In this document: piece by piece, positions 38,593-48,289 of the stretch
Numbering within the stretch: the stretch's first letter is position 1
Layout: each line of letters begins with the position of its first letter
Origin: Chrysaora quinquecirrha
Taxonomy: Eukaryota; Cnidaria; Scyphozoa; Semaeostomeae; Pelagiidae
Assembly: GCA_014526335.1 (NCBI GenBank)
Contig: JACTAT010000315.1
Location: 558,001-622,000 of the forward strand
Direction: 5' to 3'
Length of the DNA stretch: 64,000 nt
The notes under the pieces: model-generated
The model's database searches: none
The model's input: only the letters and a program-made list of their open reading frames with translations
What the model was told of the DNA's origin: nothing
Translations under genes and position numbers: made by a program

Positions 38593-41500
38593 CTAAAATT
38601 CAATGGACCAATTCAATATATGGAGGTTGTAGGATCCCTGACTCCGTTTACATGAGAGAAGCTGGATCAGCTATGGTCCGATCCAGGACCAGTTTCTGGT
38701 TTATTTGCAATGCGTTTACACGAGAAAACCTGGGTTGGTTCCCATCCGATCGAGAAATATTTTACTACCGCATTTTTCGAGTTGACGCATGCGCTTCCAC
38801 ACTCCTTGCTGCAAAGTAGCTTGAAATTTCTTCTTTTTGTCACAGCAGCATTTTTTGGGGAGCTAAAGCAGAAAGTCCGATTTTTCTTCGAAAAATGATG
38901 TGTTCTCGTAGGCGTTAGTCGTTCACGTTAAGTCACGTTTCGCATCCGAACCAGTTTGGATCCGATCAAAAGCGCTTAAACGGGACCTAAAAAGAGCCAG
39001 AGCCGGGCTGGCTCTACTTCTGTACAGATCCAGAACTGGCTCAAAACATCAGACGGAGTTTTTCAGCCAAAACTGACCCTGGATCGGACCAGAGCTGATC
39101 TCTCATGTAAACGGTGTTCGGATCTGTTTAGGTCCTGTAGATCGGATCCAGACTGGTAAGGATACGAAACGTGACTAAAACGCATCATTTTTCGGAGAGG
39201 AATCGAATTTTCTGCTTTGGCCCCCCAACAAGATGCTGCTGTGATAAGAAAGAAGAAATTTCAAGCAAGTTTGTAGTAAGAAGTGTGGTAGCGCATGCGT
39301 CAAATCGAAAATACGGTAGAAAAATATTTCTGAAGCTTCTGAAGACAACACTTTATCAGCGCTGGTACGGCCGTGTCTCAGCACTGGCACAGCCGCTTTT
39401 GGCTATATAGAAACCAGGCTTTACATTACACATCAAGATCGACAAATAGTTCAGTTTCTAGCCATTTGATGAATTAATTTATTGTTTAAGCGTCGAAAGC
39501 GAGAAAAATAAGGAATGTGATCATGCAAGCGCCCCTCAAGGGAATAACAAAGGAGTATGTAAGAGTGGTTATTTTATGTTGTGTTTAGTGAACTAGAAAA
39601 TAATTTAAGCTATTTAAGCCGATTGCATTACTACAAAATATTTGACTAATCACTGTTCCATCGAAAATTTCTCAATTTTAACGTGTTTCCTAGATGCAAG
39701 GTGTACAAAAGAGTGACTTACTTTTTTAGAATTTCCTAATCTGAATTTCTTTTGCAGTTTTAGAGTTTTTCTTGCATCCATCCATTCTGGCCAAAGCCCG
39801 ATCATTCTTTCCCTCATCTTGTAAAAATCTCTGTGTTTCAGCAGCGACAGCAGTCCTCCAAGATCATCTCTAAATTCTTGCTGAAAGATTATATCAAAAT
39901 CTTTATCTGGGTATTTATTACCTTAGCAGACATATGTTCATTGTTTTTCAGAAAAAGAAAACAGACTACAGTGCAGCCTCCAAGGGGTGTATCATTTCAT
40001 AACTCCCGAACCACTTGAAAATGAATCATATTTAATCGATTTTGAAAATTTCTAGACGATTTCACAAATTTTCTGAATCTTGTAAATTCTATAATTCTCT
40101 TAAAAATCTCGTGTTTTAGCTGCTGCGCGGATGCACGAACCTTAATTCACCGAGCTGGACTATGCTAGAAAACAATTGGAGGAAAAGTGCGTGCGTTCAT
40201 TGAGACGAAATCTGAAAAAAACTACTTCGAAACAAAATCCACTTCTTCTACATTCTACAGTCATTTTTACATTCATAACAAAAGAAGTGCTTGCAAGGCA
40301 AGTCTTAGAGAAATTGAAGAAATCCTTGCAAATCCTTGATAAAAATCTTCGCAAATCTCAATAAGTCCCCTTAAATCTGACCACAAAAGACAAAGACATT
40401 TATTTCACAGAACTCCTGATATCACGAACAAGCCGGGTTATAAAACATGATGTCACTACAGCACCTTATAACTGGATGAAAAAGAGGTTTTAACAATGAT
40501 GAACGAATCATGTATTTAGCACCAATCCCTCGGATCTTAGTCGCAGTTTAACTCACTGAGACCTCGACTCTGGCTGGGAAGACGCCGTAGCTTGGGCTCG
40601 AAACCCAACCTCGCTTAGCTTCTGACACCACGGGCCAGCTTGATTAGGCAACGATGCCAGAGCACCTTCAGGAAAGAAGGTCAAATGCCACATAGACGTT
40701 TGTGCAGTTTGTGCAAGACTATTTGACGATTGGAAAAGGTTGCTTTGTTGAGGCAAAGGCAATTAAACGTTTGTAATTGTGAAACGTGATTGATTATAAA
40801 GTTGAAAAGTCAAGTCACCTTTCTTTGAAATGTTTTCTTACTCTCTTCGTCATCCAGAGATTTGCTATTTTGCTTTGAACAGTAAGGCTCAATCTGAGGA
40901 AGAACAGAATGACATATGTTACAGGTTGCTCAATTTCACAAGTTCTACGAATAAATAACATTTCACACATTGAGGTAATGCTGGCCTCCGTGCAAAGGTA
41001 ACAATAACAAATCGCCATTATACTAGTCAATAGGTAATGCAAACAAGGGAACTGCAAATGATGCTGTTCTCACCGAATGCAAATCTCTGAATTCGTAACG
41101 AGTCTTAGATCTTATAGGGTTATAAAGCTCAATGCATGTGATTTAGGCATTCTTCTTCAGTAATTCCCAGTAGGGTCACCATCTTCTACCTTTCAAACAG
41201 CGAAGCCTCCTTCTCGCTATCCATATGTAATACTAAAATTACACGAGCAATTACAATTTTATTTTGCTCGTAAAGATGAGGCCAATTTGAGGTCGATTGT
41301 CGACTTTTCACATGACAAGTGCCACTTGTTCGAAAACTGGCATGCCAGTTTTTCAACAAATGCATTTTTCATAGAAAAAATTGTCATATGCGAAAATTTA
41401 TCGTGTAACTTGACAAGTGAACTTGAAAATTTTTCTAATACTTAAAGAACCATTATTGTCAAAGAGACTTGCTATCCATTTACACGAGGAAATAAAACAT

Positions 41501-44500
41501 GTGAAGGAAAAAGTTGTACTAGTTGGAAAATGCCATACTAATATTAAATGTATTAGAAAACATATAAGAGGAAAATATGAACATGTATCTGTAACTGAAA
41601 TACCTCTTGAAGATATCTGAGGATCGAACAATCTGTACCATCCAGCTTATGAACATCTTTGAAACAAGTTGTTTTCCAAAAATATTTTAATGCCTGTGAA
41701 AAAAGAGATAGGCTTTATATTACTTTGCTTACATTAGGGTGGTAGATTGTTAATTTAGTGGATTTTGAACTCCTGTCTATCACCACAGAGAGCCAGTTTC
41801 AGTTACAAGAGGGGGTGTTGTGGTTTTACGGTTACACGGTTTTGCCGAATTTTTGGCTTGGGTTTTCGGCTTTTTATAAACTACTATTGTATTTTTTGCT
41901 TATGTTTTTTCATTAACTATTTTTATTGCTTAAACTTAGTTACCTTGTGCCCCTGTGATCACGTGATCTAGGTGGTGCCACATGTCTTCGTTTTCTAGGT
42001 ATCCAGAATATATTCATCCATTTCGTAGATTCGTACTTTTCGCTTCGCACAGAGACAATTATTCGCATTAGCTAGTGTATCGCAAAGTCATTAGTTCACT
42101 TCATGGTATCAATCTTTTTAAACTTTGTATATAGTTATAATTGATCGCTTTGTTTTGTTTCTCGTCAAGTGTTTATCTGTGTTGTTCTTCTAAATCATGA
42201 ACCATCTTCGTGGGGGTATTCTGCATTTTTGCTGTCAGTTTACCAAAGCCACCTTTATTTTCAACAACTACCTTTGGGAAACAACCATCTAAAGGATTCA
42301 AAGTTTCTATTTGGCAGAAGTTCTGGTTAGTGGCTCTTAGCCCCTAGATAGATGTCCTAAAGGAACATTTCATTGAACATCGTCCTACATTGAAGTTCAA
42401 TGACAAACCCAGTTCATTGGGCCACCATTTTCAGCAACTGGATATTGTTCATTTAGGGTGCGTTTTTTTGGAGCGAAGCAAAAAGTTTGAATAGACATTG
42501 TACCGTTCTTTTCAGTGTAGTAGCGAAGCTGCTTCGCTTCTTCCTGACCGAATCAAGCGAATTGCTTCCACAGTTGATTAATTTCATTTATTGCTAAGCG
42601 AAGCAACAAAGATTTTCGTTGTTCTTTAAACTGATTTGGTTTTTCGTTGTTTTTTCTCGGTGCGTCTTTAGATTACGTGATAATTTAGGACTGGATCGAG
42701 TCTGAATTTCGCGCCAAAATGGGGAGGCGAGGCCAAGTGTTGAAGATTTCTGTCAAGATTTGTCATCTGTTTGATTACAATTTTGCCTAAATGCGTGGAT
42801 TTTCAAAGTTTGGTGCGACTGCTTCTTGAAAGTGGAGAGGATGGATACTTCTTGAAAGAAGTAAAAAATTGATCGGAGTCAAAAATGTTTGGGAGCAAAA
42901 TTTGTTCAGTGGTATGTTCAGTTCATTTGGCCACTCAACTGAACAAACACCGAACATTTATCCAATCTCGAATGTCACGCAAAAATAACTGCACGAAAAA
43001 GAGGCTGAAAATGGTCAGCAAATGTGAAGTGCAACAATCAGTGCATTTGGCCACTGGAAGCTGAACATAGTTAAAAAATGGTGGCATTTTCAGTGAAATG
43101 TTAAGTTCATTTGCCAAGGGCCTTACTTTAAAAGAACATATCAAGATAATACAAGCAACTGCACCTGAAACTTTTCTTTGCACAAAGGAAATAATCTGCT
43201 GTTGACTGGTTTACAAACTTTCGGAGTAGTTTTACTGCCATAATCAGCTGTTGTTCTTTTCAAACCACTGTATGACCTCACGTTGTTGCTTGCTAAAAAT
43301 TAAAAGACAAAGCTTCGCTCCACATATTTGAAAGTGTACATATAAACTTTCAAAACAACTCTCACGACAATGTCACAATGTGCTCCACATATTTGCAAGT
43401 GTACAGATAAACTTTAAAAACAACTCACGGTTCTATAAAACTTTTTGGCATTATTCTTTGAAAACAACGTTCTTTGGGTGTGTTCTTTTGAAGCGAATCA
43501 GAGATTTGCTTCCTTCTTTTGATTCCAGGAAGACGAGGGACCGAAGCAAAACGAAAAGAACTCATTGATCATTTTTTGCTTCGCTAAGCAATAATTGCGA
43601 ATAGCTACGAAAGCAATTCGCTTGATTCGGTAGGGAAAAGCGAAATAGCTTCGCTACCGCACTGATAAGAACGGTAAAATGTCGAATCAAACTTTTTCTT
43701 TGCTCCAAAAGAACGCACCTTAAAAAAACAATTTAGGCCAAAAGCCCCCAAAATTTCACCAAACACGAAAAAATCTAAGGAACTTACACTGTAGTGAAAA
43801 ACTACGATAGCAATGCAACATTTTTCATCAACTCAAACAAAACTTAAGTTTTTTTCTAGGCGAAAATTATTGATACTGAATTACTAAAACAATAAACTTC
43901 AACATTGCAAGAAGTTAATCAACCTCGTCCCCAGAGTGAATAGGCAGCTACTTGAAACTCCGCTGTCCATATTCGACCCTGGTACCGGCCTTGTCTATTC
44001 GCAATTTGATTCGCTGTTCAAACAATAGAAATTTTAAGTGACGTCACAGTTTTTTCAAAATTTCTCACCAAAATATGCCGATAACTATGTAAAAAACATC
44101 CATAAAAACTAAAAAATGATGCTACATGAGATATTGTATCTTGCCTTACAGTTGTCAATGAAATTTTTTGCTTTCCATTCTAAGAACATCTGCTTTCGGA
44201 ATCTACATCTTGTTTTTATGCCTAGGCCAAAATTGCCAGCATTTTGGCAGATTTTGTGGCCGGTAACAGGGCCAAAATCGATTTGACGGACGGTAGAGAT
44301 TCGAGGAAATTCGATATGGGGCCTGGGGACGAAGTTGGAAGTTAATATTCGCCGCCTCTTGTCGAATTGTTCTATTTTATTTAGTTCCGTCCGAATATGT
44401 ATATATATTAGTTAACAGATGAGGACAGGTGGTCTTTTAAAGGCCTCGTTTTGATGTTTTCAGAGAAGTATTTATTCGCGTTCTTTTAGGCCTAGTTTAG

Positions 44501-45502
44501 ACAGCGCATTATGGGCGCAGCGAATTAAATTATTGCCTAAAAATCTGTCTAAGTGTCAATTTCATTCGCTCATAATGCGCTGCATAAACCAAGCACTTTT
44601 TGAAGCGACTTAAATAATCAAATGCGCTCATAATGCGCTGCTCCAAGCGAATTACATCTTTTCCTTTAATGCGCTCTGAATTAAATTCGCTGTCTAAATC
44701 CATCATGTAGTTTAGAGCGCTCTAACAGCGCATCATTCGTGATGCAAGCTGAATTTAATTCGCTGCGCCCATAATGCGCTGTCTAAACTAAGCCTTACAC
44801 CAAGTACATCTTATACCCCTCTTATACCCACAAATAAAAATGCTGCTATATAATTCGTAAAATGACGTGAGCGGCTAAAATGAAGTTTTAGTTGAGAACT
44901 ATAACTTAGCATAAGAATCTACAGCATCTTCACAGTACAGATTCCTCTCATATCCAGCAAGCAAAAAATTCGAAAGCTAGTTTTGAAATAAGTTCATTTA
45001 GAAAATTTTTGTTCAAAATAGAATGCTATCTTTTTTGCATCATTGCAAAACTCCAAAGCGCTATCGCCTTTATAAGATAGGCTAATTTGCAAGAGCTCCA
45101 GTGCAAACACTGAAAAGAAACTTATTATATTTAGTCGATCTCACAAAACTCCATTTTTTTCGTTTATTCATATTCGCAATTACTAAAGTAGACCTGGTGC
45201 GTTGTTTTGGAGGGCTTCGCCTTATGTTTTTTCCTTGAACGATTTATACAGCTCTGTACACTAGGTAATAGCAATAGTTTCAGTATAGTATAAAAAGTAT
45301 TTTCTTTATAAACGAGAAGGAAATTAATAGAGTTAACCATACCTTTATTGAGATCGTTTGATAGGAATGAAGACAGTGATGAATCTGTACCACGTTTTGT
45401 ATCGTCAATTAGAAGCAAGTATATCTCTATGAAAGCGAACAAAGTCAAAATGATGATCATAAGTTTCCTTCTAAGCATTCTCACTGCCATAAAACACGCC
45501 AT
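38435..45502 (-). CDS. MGAT5: MGAT5-like glycosyltransferase, 5' half only
   Basis: Exons on the - strand, 5' to 3': 45502-45343, (one unidentified), 42343-42272, 41693-41604, 40893-40819, 39880-39722, 38592-38435. The protein starts MACFMAVRMLRRKL and has a hydrophobic segment at residues 14-33, a type II Golgi anchor. The stem has NFCQIETLNPLDG and LDGTDCSILRYLQE, equal to the PLDG and VDGT.CSFLIYLSEV blocks of vertebrate MGAT5/5B. The last exon carries ILVFLGAF and GELVQWADLITSLYILGHDI. GT18 enzymes of this type add beta-1,6-GlcNAc to N-glycan cores in the Golgi; the Glu of GELVQW is, to my knowledge, the catalytic base. The phase from the first exon needs one more short exon (2 mod 3) that I could not find. 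All exons downstream of GELVQW are missing: the gap and satellite follow. Truncated gene or assembly break. Confidence 0.88.
38640..39112. mobile_element. Foldback MITE, CCGTTTACATGAGAG ends
   Basis: The outer ends CCGTTTACATGAGAG and CTCTCATGTAAACGG are perfect inverted repeats. GGATCCGATC and CCAGTTTCTGG words recur inside. The interior matches 60617-61095 in the opposite orientation, including the TGACGCATGCGCTTC and AAATTTCTTCTTTTT stretches. Confidence 0.8.
39127..39415. repeat. Two abutting MITE fragments
   Basis: 39127-39345 is a second, inverted copy of part of the 38640 family (GATACGAAACGTGACTAAAA). It joins a fragment ending AGAAACCAGGCTTTA, which is the reversed left end of the family at 50103 (GCCTGGTTTACATATAGCC, CAGTGCTGAGACACGG). 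Confidence 0.65.
39722..39880 (-). CDS. MGAT5: MGAT5-like A: pre-catalytic helical exon
   Basis: A 159-nt, phase-0 exon with acceptor atctttcag and donor gtaag. It encodes RERMIGLWPEWMDARKTLKL and ends GNSKK. Its length and phase equal those of the paralogous exon 63662-63820 (LRHLWPDWLEAANELK, GNRKK). Confidence 0.92.
40555..40674 (-). mobile_element. tRNA-derived SINE, copy 2 (partial)
   Basis: It is antisense here: GAAGGTGCTCTGGCATCGTTG at the head, and the B-box-like GGGTTTCGAGCCC in the middle. It ends at ...GAGGTCTCAGTGAG, like copy 1. Confidence 0.78.
40819..40893 (-). CDS. MGAT5: MGAT5-like A: stem exon IEPYCSKQNSKSLDDEESKK
   Basis: A 75-nt, phase-0 exon with acceptor cttcctcag and donor gtgac. 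The sequence is poorly conserved and charged, but its phase fits and it lies between the CSILRYLQE and the helical exon, where MGAT5 proteins have a variable loop. Confidence 0.75.
41604..41693 (-). CDS. MGAT5: MGAT5-like A: exon LDGTDCSILRYLQE
   Basis: A 90-nt, phase-0 exon with acceptor tttttcacag and donor gtattt. It encodes ALKYFWKTTCFKDVHKLDGT and then DCSILRYLQE, matching the VDGTECSFLIYLSEVE region of MGAT5/5B with its paired cysteines. Confidence 0.9.
41806..42220 (+). repeat. Possible LTR remnant after a polypurine tract
   Basis: ACAAGAGGGGG followed by TGTTGTGG looks like a polypurine tract joined to the start of a gypsy-type LTR. The 3' border and a target duplication are not clear, and no internal retroelement coding is present. 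Confidence 0.25.
42272..42343 (-). CDS. MGAT5: MGAT5-like A: exon NFCQIETLNPLDGCFPK
   Basis: A 72-nt, phase-0 exon with acceptor tctatctag and donor gtagtt. NFCQIETLNPLDGCFPK corresponds to the CEISKLPLDGFPLCNGK stretch of MGAT5B. The flanking sequence is repeat-rich, so the exact start is less sure. Confidence 0.72.
42456..43719. mobile_element. 1.26-kb Harbinger-type element with long arms
   Basis: The ends GGGTGCGTTTTTTTGGAGC and GCTCCAAAAGAACGCACC are flanked by TTA (42453-42455 and 43720-43722). The inverted arms run about 150-190 bp and are full of AGCGAAGC and GCTTCGCT words. An internal copy of the end motif (TGTTCTTTTGAAGCGAATC near 43480) suggests a rearranged or nested structure. 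No transposase frame was recognised. Confidence 0.8.
43920..44337. mobile_element. MITE with AACCTCGTCCCCAG ends
   Basis: The ends AACCTCGTCCCCAG and CTGGGGACGAAGTT are inverted. A direct repeat GAAGTTAAT lies at 43911-43919 and 44338-44346, an 8-9 bp duplication as in hAT-type insertion. Confidence 0.82.
44489..44794. mobile_element. Tourist-type MITE, GGCCTAGTTTAGACAGCGC ends
   Basis: Long inverted ends (GGCCTAGTTTAGACAGCGCA / TGCGCTGTCTAAACTAAGCC) are flanked by TTA (44486-44488 and 44795-44797). CATAATGCGCTG and its reverse occur at least five times, so the single strand could fold into several hairpins. Confidence 0.9.
45343..45502 (-). CDS. MGAT5: MGAT5-like A: first coding exon, Golgi membrane anchor
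   Basis: It starts at ATG 45502 and ends at donor gtatgg after 53 codons plus one base. Residues MACFMAVRMLRRK form a short basic cytosolic tail, followed by the hydrophobic LMIIILTLFAFIEIYLLLI anchor and a Ser/Asp-rich stem. This is the classic type II Golgi transferase layout. Identity with MGAT5 rests on the downstream exons. Confidence 0.75.
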
Positions 45503-46170
45503 TTTGATATAGATCTTATTTTCTATTATGTATTATCCACCTAGGTGAAGTTTCGAGCGTTCGTTGCCATGGATGCAATACTTAATCTGAAGAATTCGAG
45601 TGCAAATGTGTTCTTTAATTGTTGCCTTCAAACATCTTTCTGGGAAACTGAAATTCAGGAGAGGAATTCGGCCACATGGCAATAGCGAATAAAATAACCC
45701 TTGACCGCACACAATTTGGAAAGAATAAATCCAAACCGTCCAATTGAGTAACGCAACTCTCCCTCGAGTACGCACGTCGAATTTTTTAATTTAAACTCGT
45801 ATCAAATTAATATTAGCCTTCGTTAATTAAAACAGTTTATTGTAGAACTTTGAGTAAAACAACCCGTTAATGGTTGCAGGTAGCATTGCATTATTGAGCC
45901 TTTACACCTAAGCTAAGTTTGATTTAGGTGATTTTGATGTCCACAATTAGGGCGAAGCTTAGTACAAAAGGCTAGTACAGATCATTTCGATGCGAAGGTG
46001 ACATTTGGGTTCTTTCTGTGAAAAATTTGGCGATGTAGCTAATGAAGTCTCCGTTCTCTAAGTGTGAAAGGGTCTCGGGTATCTGTGAGCAGATAAACAG
46101 GCTGTTAGTCCAGCCACTATCAATTTGTGACTAGATACTCTGTTAATTTAAAACAGAAACAATATTGTTC
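45503..46170. other. Upstream flank of the MGAT5-like A gene
   Basis: No coding exon is recognised. It presumably holds the 5' UTR and promoter of the - strand gene. I see no clear TATA or CpG island, and no TIR element. Confidence 0.5.
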
Positions 46171-46241
46171 ATACCCTGGGTACCAGACTTTCAATTTCAA
46201 GAAAAATTTTCTTGATATTGAAAGTCTGATACCCAGGGTAT
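46171..46241. mobile_element. 71-bp near-perfect hairpin with flanking direct repeats
   Basis: ATACCCTGGGTACCAGACTT and AAGTCTGATACCCAGGGTAT form arms of about 34 bp. ATTGTTC lies directly on both sides, as expected for a target duplication of a tiny foldback element. Confidence 0.8.
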
Positions 46242-46293
46242 ATTGTTCAAAGAATTTAGTATTTGATGGCTTGGGTGATGAAAACTGCGGTTA

Positions 46294-46500
46294 GGCCATG
46301 GCCAAGCGATCAAACATTATTTGTCAAACATTGGAAATCGGTATTAAAAGCAAAATGTTTTACCGTTGGACAAAGTTGCAGAACATTGCTCGTCAAATAT
46401 TTGAAATTTGCTGGTCAAGCAAAATGTTTTACTTTTACCGTTTTCTCACGTTGCGAAACATTGCTCATCAAACATAATTTGCTTTGCTTCATTTTGATTC
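46294..46500. mobile_element. Truncated copy of the 3983 MITE family
   Basis: The left end GGCCATGGCCAAGCGATC follows TTA (46291-46293). CAAACATT and GCAAAATGTTT words follow. The right end is missing, lost near a junction with the next element. Confidence 0.7.
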
Positions 46501-46514
46501 AAGTCAAGCAATAT

Positions 46515-47010
46515 TTACAGTTGACATCCGCTATCTCGACTGCCCGCTATCTCGAACGATTTTCCATTTCCCCTCGTTTTGGTATAAGGGTTTGTATAGA
46601 AAAATCATCCGCTATCTCGCACCCCGTTATCTCGAACATTCGCTGTCTCGAACTTTGCCAAATTTTCTGTTGAACTGGACAAAGAGACAGGCTGAAAATA
46701 TGTGTAAGTTCGCCTAGCGGAGTGGGAATGGCAGCAGCTAAGTGATATGCTGTCTATGAATACAATAGATGAAGCTGTTCTCTTTTGAGATGTGCTGCAT
46801 CGCAAATATCTCAATTTCATCAATAGTAGAGATGAAAGCAGATGAGCTTTGACTCCTATGTAAAAAATACCAGACTTGTTTGATGAAATTTGGGATCAGT
46901 AACCCTGCATGTTAATATGGGTTCCTTTTCTGACTTAAAAACTATAATTTTTTATATTTCGAACATTAGCATCCGTTATTTCGAACATTCGCTATCTCGA
47001 ACAAATTCCA
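46515..47010 (-). pseudogene. Degenerate pogo/Tigger-like element
   Basis: CGCTATCTCGAAC and CCGTTATCTCGAAC words recur at both ends, as in pogo/Tigger termini. The - strand between about 46740 and 46850 has a frame with IDEIEIFAMQH, like the acidic C-terminal tail of Tigger transposases, soon broken. This family call is tentative. Confidence 0.4.
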
Positions 47011-47092
47011 GTTTCCCTTAAGAGTTCGTTAATTCACAAATCTAGAAATACATTACGATACAAAGATATATCAATTTCAATTAAAGATCTTT

Positions 47093-47953
47093 CTACCAGT
47101 GGCATGCTACAATAGATAGTACTCGAGCCTGGACTGCATGGCAAGAGAGCCAACCGTTTCCACTGAGCTAAATAGCCCAATGAAATCGTTGAAGCTCCAA
47201 AGCTCTTTGGTGTTTCGGCTTCATTAAGCCTTCTTCAGTACCATACATAGTTATATATATACTTGTCATGAGAATCTCTAATAGAGATATTCATGACAAA
47301 TATAGCTATGTATGGTACTAAAGAAGGCTCAATAGAGCATAGTTTTATACATATATTTGTCATGAGAAGCTCTAATACAGATATTCATGACCAATGAAAT
47401 CGCTGATCAAGCAACTTTCAAAGTCACACAGCTCCCAAGCTCTTTGGTGTTTTGGCTTCATTAAGCCTTCTTCAGTACCATACATAGTTATATATATACT
47501 TGTCATGAGAATCTCTAATAGAGATATTCATGACAAATATAGCTATGTATGGTACTAAAGAAGGCTCAATAGAGCATAGTTTTATATATATTTGTCATGA
47601 GAAGCTCTAATACAGATATTCATGACCAATGAAATCGCTGATCAAGCAACTTTCAAAGTCACACAGCTCCCAAGCTCTTTGGTGTTTTGGCTTCATTAAG
47701 CCTTCTTCAGTACCTACATAGTTATATATATATTTGTCATGAGAGTCCCTAATAGAGATATTCATGACAAATATGTATAGCTATGTATGGTACTGAAGAA
47801 CGCTCAATAGAGCCTTGGAGCTGTATGACTTTGAAAGTTGCTTGCTCAGCGATTTCATTGAGCTATATAGCTCAGTGGAAACGCCGTTGGCTCTCTGATC
47901 ACGCAATCAAGGTTCGAACCCAATGTATTGTGGTATGCTACTTTTAGATATAG
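47093..47953. mobile_element. Foldback element with tRNA-like arms and tandem core
   Basis: Both arms (about 47093-47200 and 47815-47953) contain, reading outward, TTTAGCTCAGTGGAAACG or TATAGCTCAGTGGAAACG (A-box-like), GTTGGCTCTC, and then GGCTCGAG or GGTTCGAACCC (B-box-like), ending in GGTATGCTAC / GCATGCCACT. The core is a tandem repeat. It has no protein frame. Relatives are at 4992-5160 and 63485-63550. Confidence 0.8.
47213..47790. repeat. Tandem repeat, 235-237 bp unit, about 2.5 copies
   Basis: GGTGTTTTGGCTTCATTAAG recurs at about 47210, 47447 and 47682. Each unit has hairpins around TTGTCATGAGAATCTCTAAT and its inverse ATTCATGACAA, and TACCATACATAG with its inverse CTATGTATGGTA. Confidence 0.88.
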
Positions 47954-48090
47954 CTATAATAATACTATTATAATATTTTAAAAATAAATTCAGGTATATC
48001 AATTTCTACAAATTCTAAAATTCCCCAACTGCCAATTTTCCTTAAAAGCTAAATTACTTCGTCAATAACCTACATAAATATACATTACAA

Positions 48091-48289
48091 CTATAAGCAT
48101 GATTTGCAAAGGGCAGTTTGGCCCTTTTGAAAATTTCTACAAGGACATATTCGTCTTACATTCGTTTGCTCTGCTACGCAGCTAAAATACAGATAATGAT
48201 CTTGAATATAACATTTTCCATTTGATGGATGATATGACGGATGATAAAGTTTTCTCTCATTTTTTATTCCGTTGCAAAATATTCCTAAT
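48091..48289 (-). CDS. MGAT5: MGAT5 B terminal exon, CPCRNFQKGQTALCKSCL-stop
   Basis: The acceptor is ttatattttag; TAG stops at 48091-48093. The first base completes an Arg codon. The end matches the vertebrate CPCRDFIKGQVALCKDCL, including its cysteines. Confidence 0.96.

Noticed and set aside
44150..44222. Possible MGAT5-like exon with good acceptor and donor on the - strand
   Set aside because: It lies inside the MITE 43920-44337, its phase does not fit the next exon, and it has no match to the family.
46263..46673. 136-codon open frame on the + strand
   Set aside because: It crosses from a truncated MITE into a pogo-like remnant; no domain is seen.
47862..47945. Functional tRNA gene
   Set aside because: A- and B-box-like words are present, but a full cloverleaf with acceptor stem is not; it is one arm of a foldback element.
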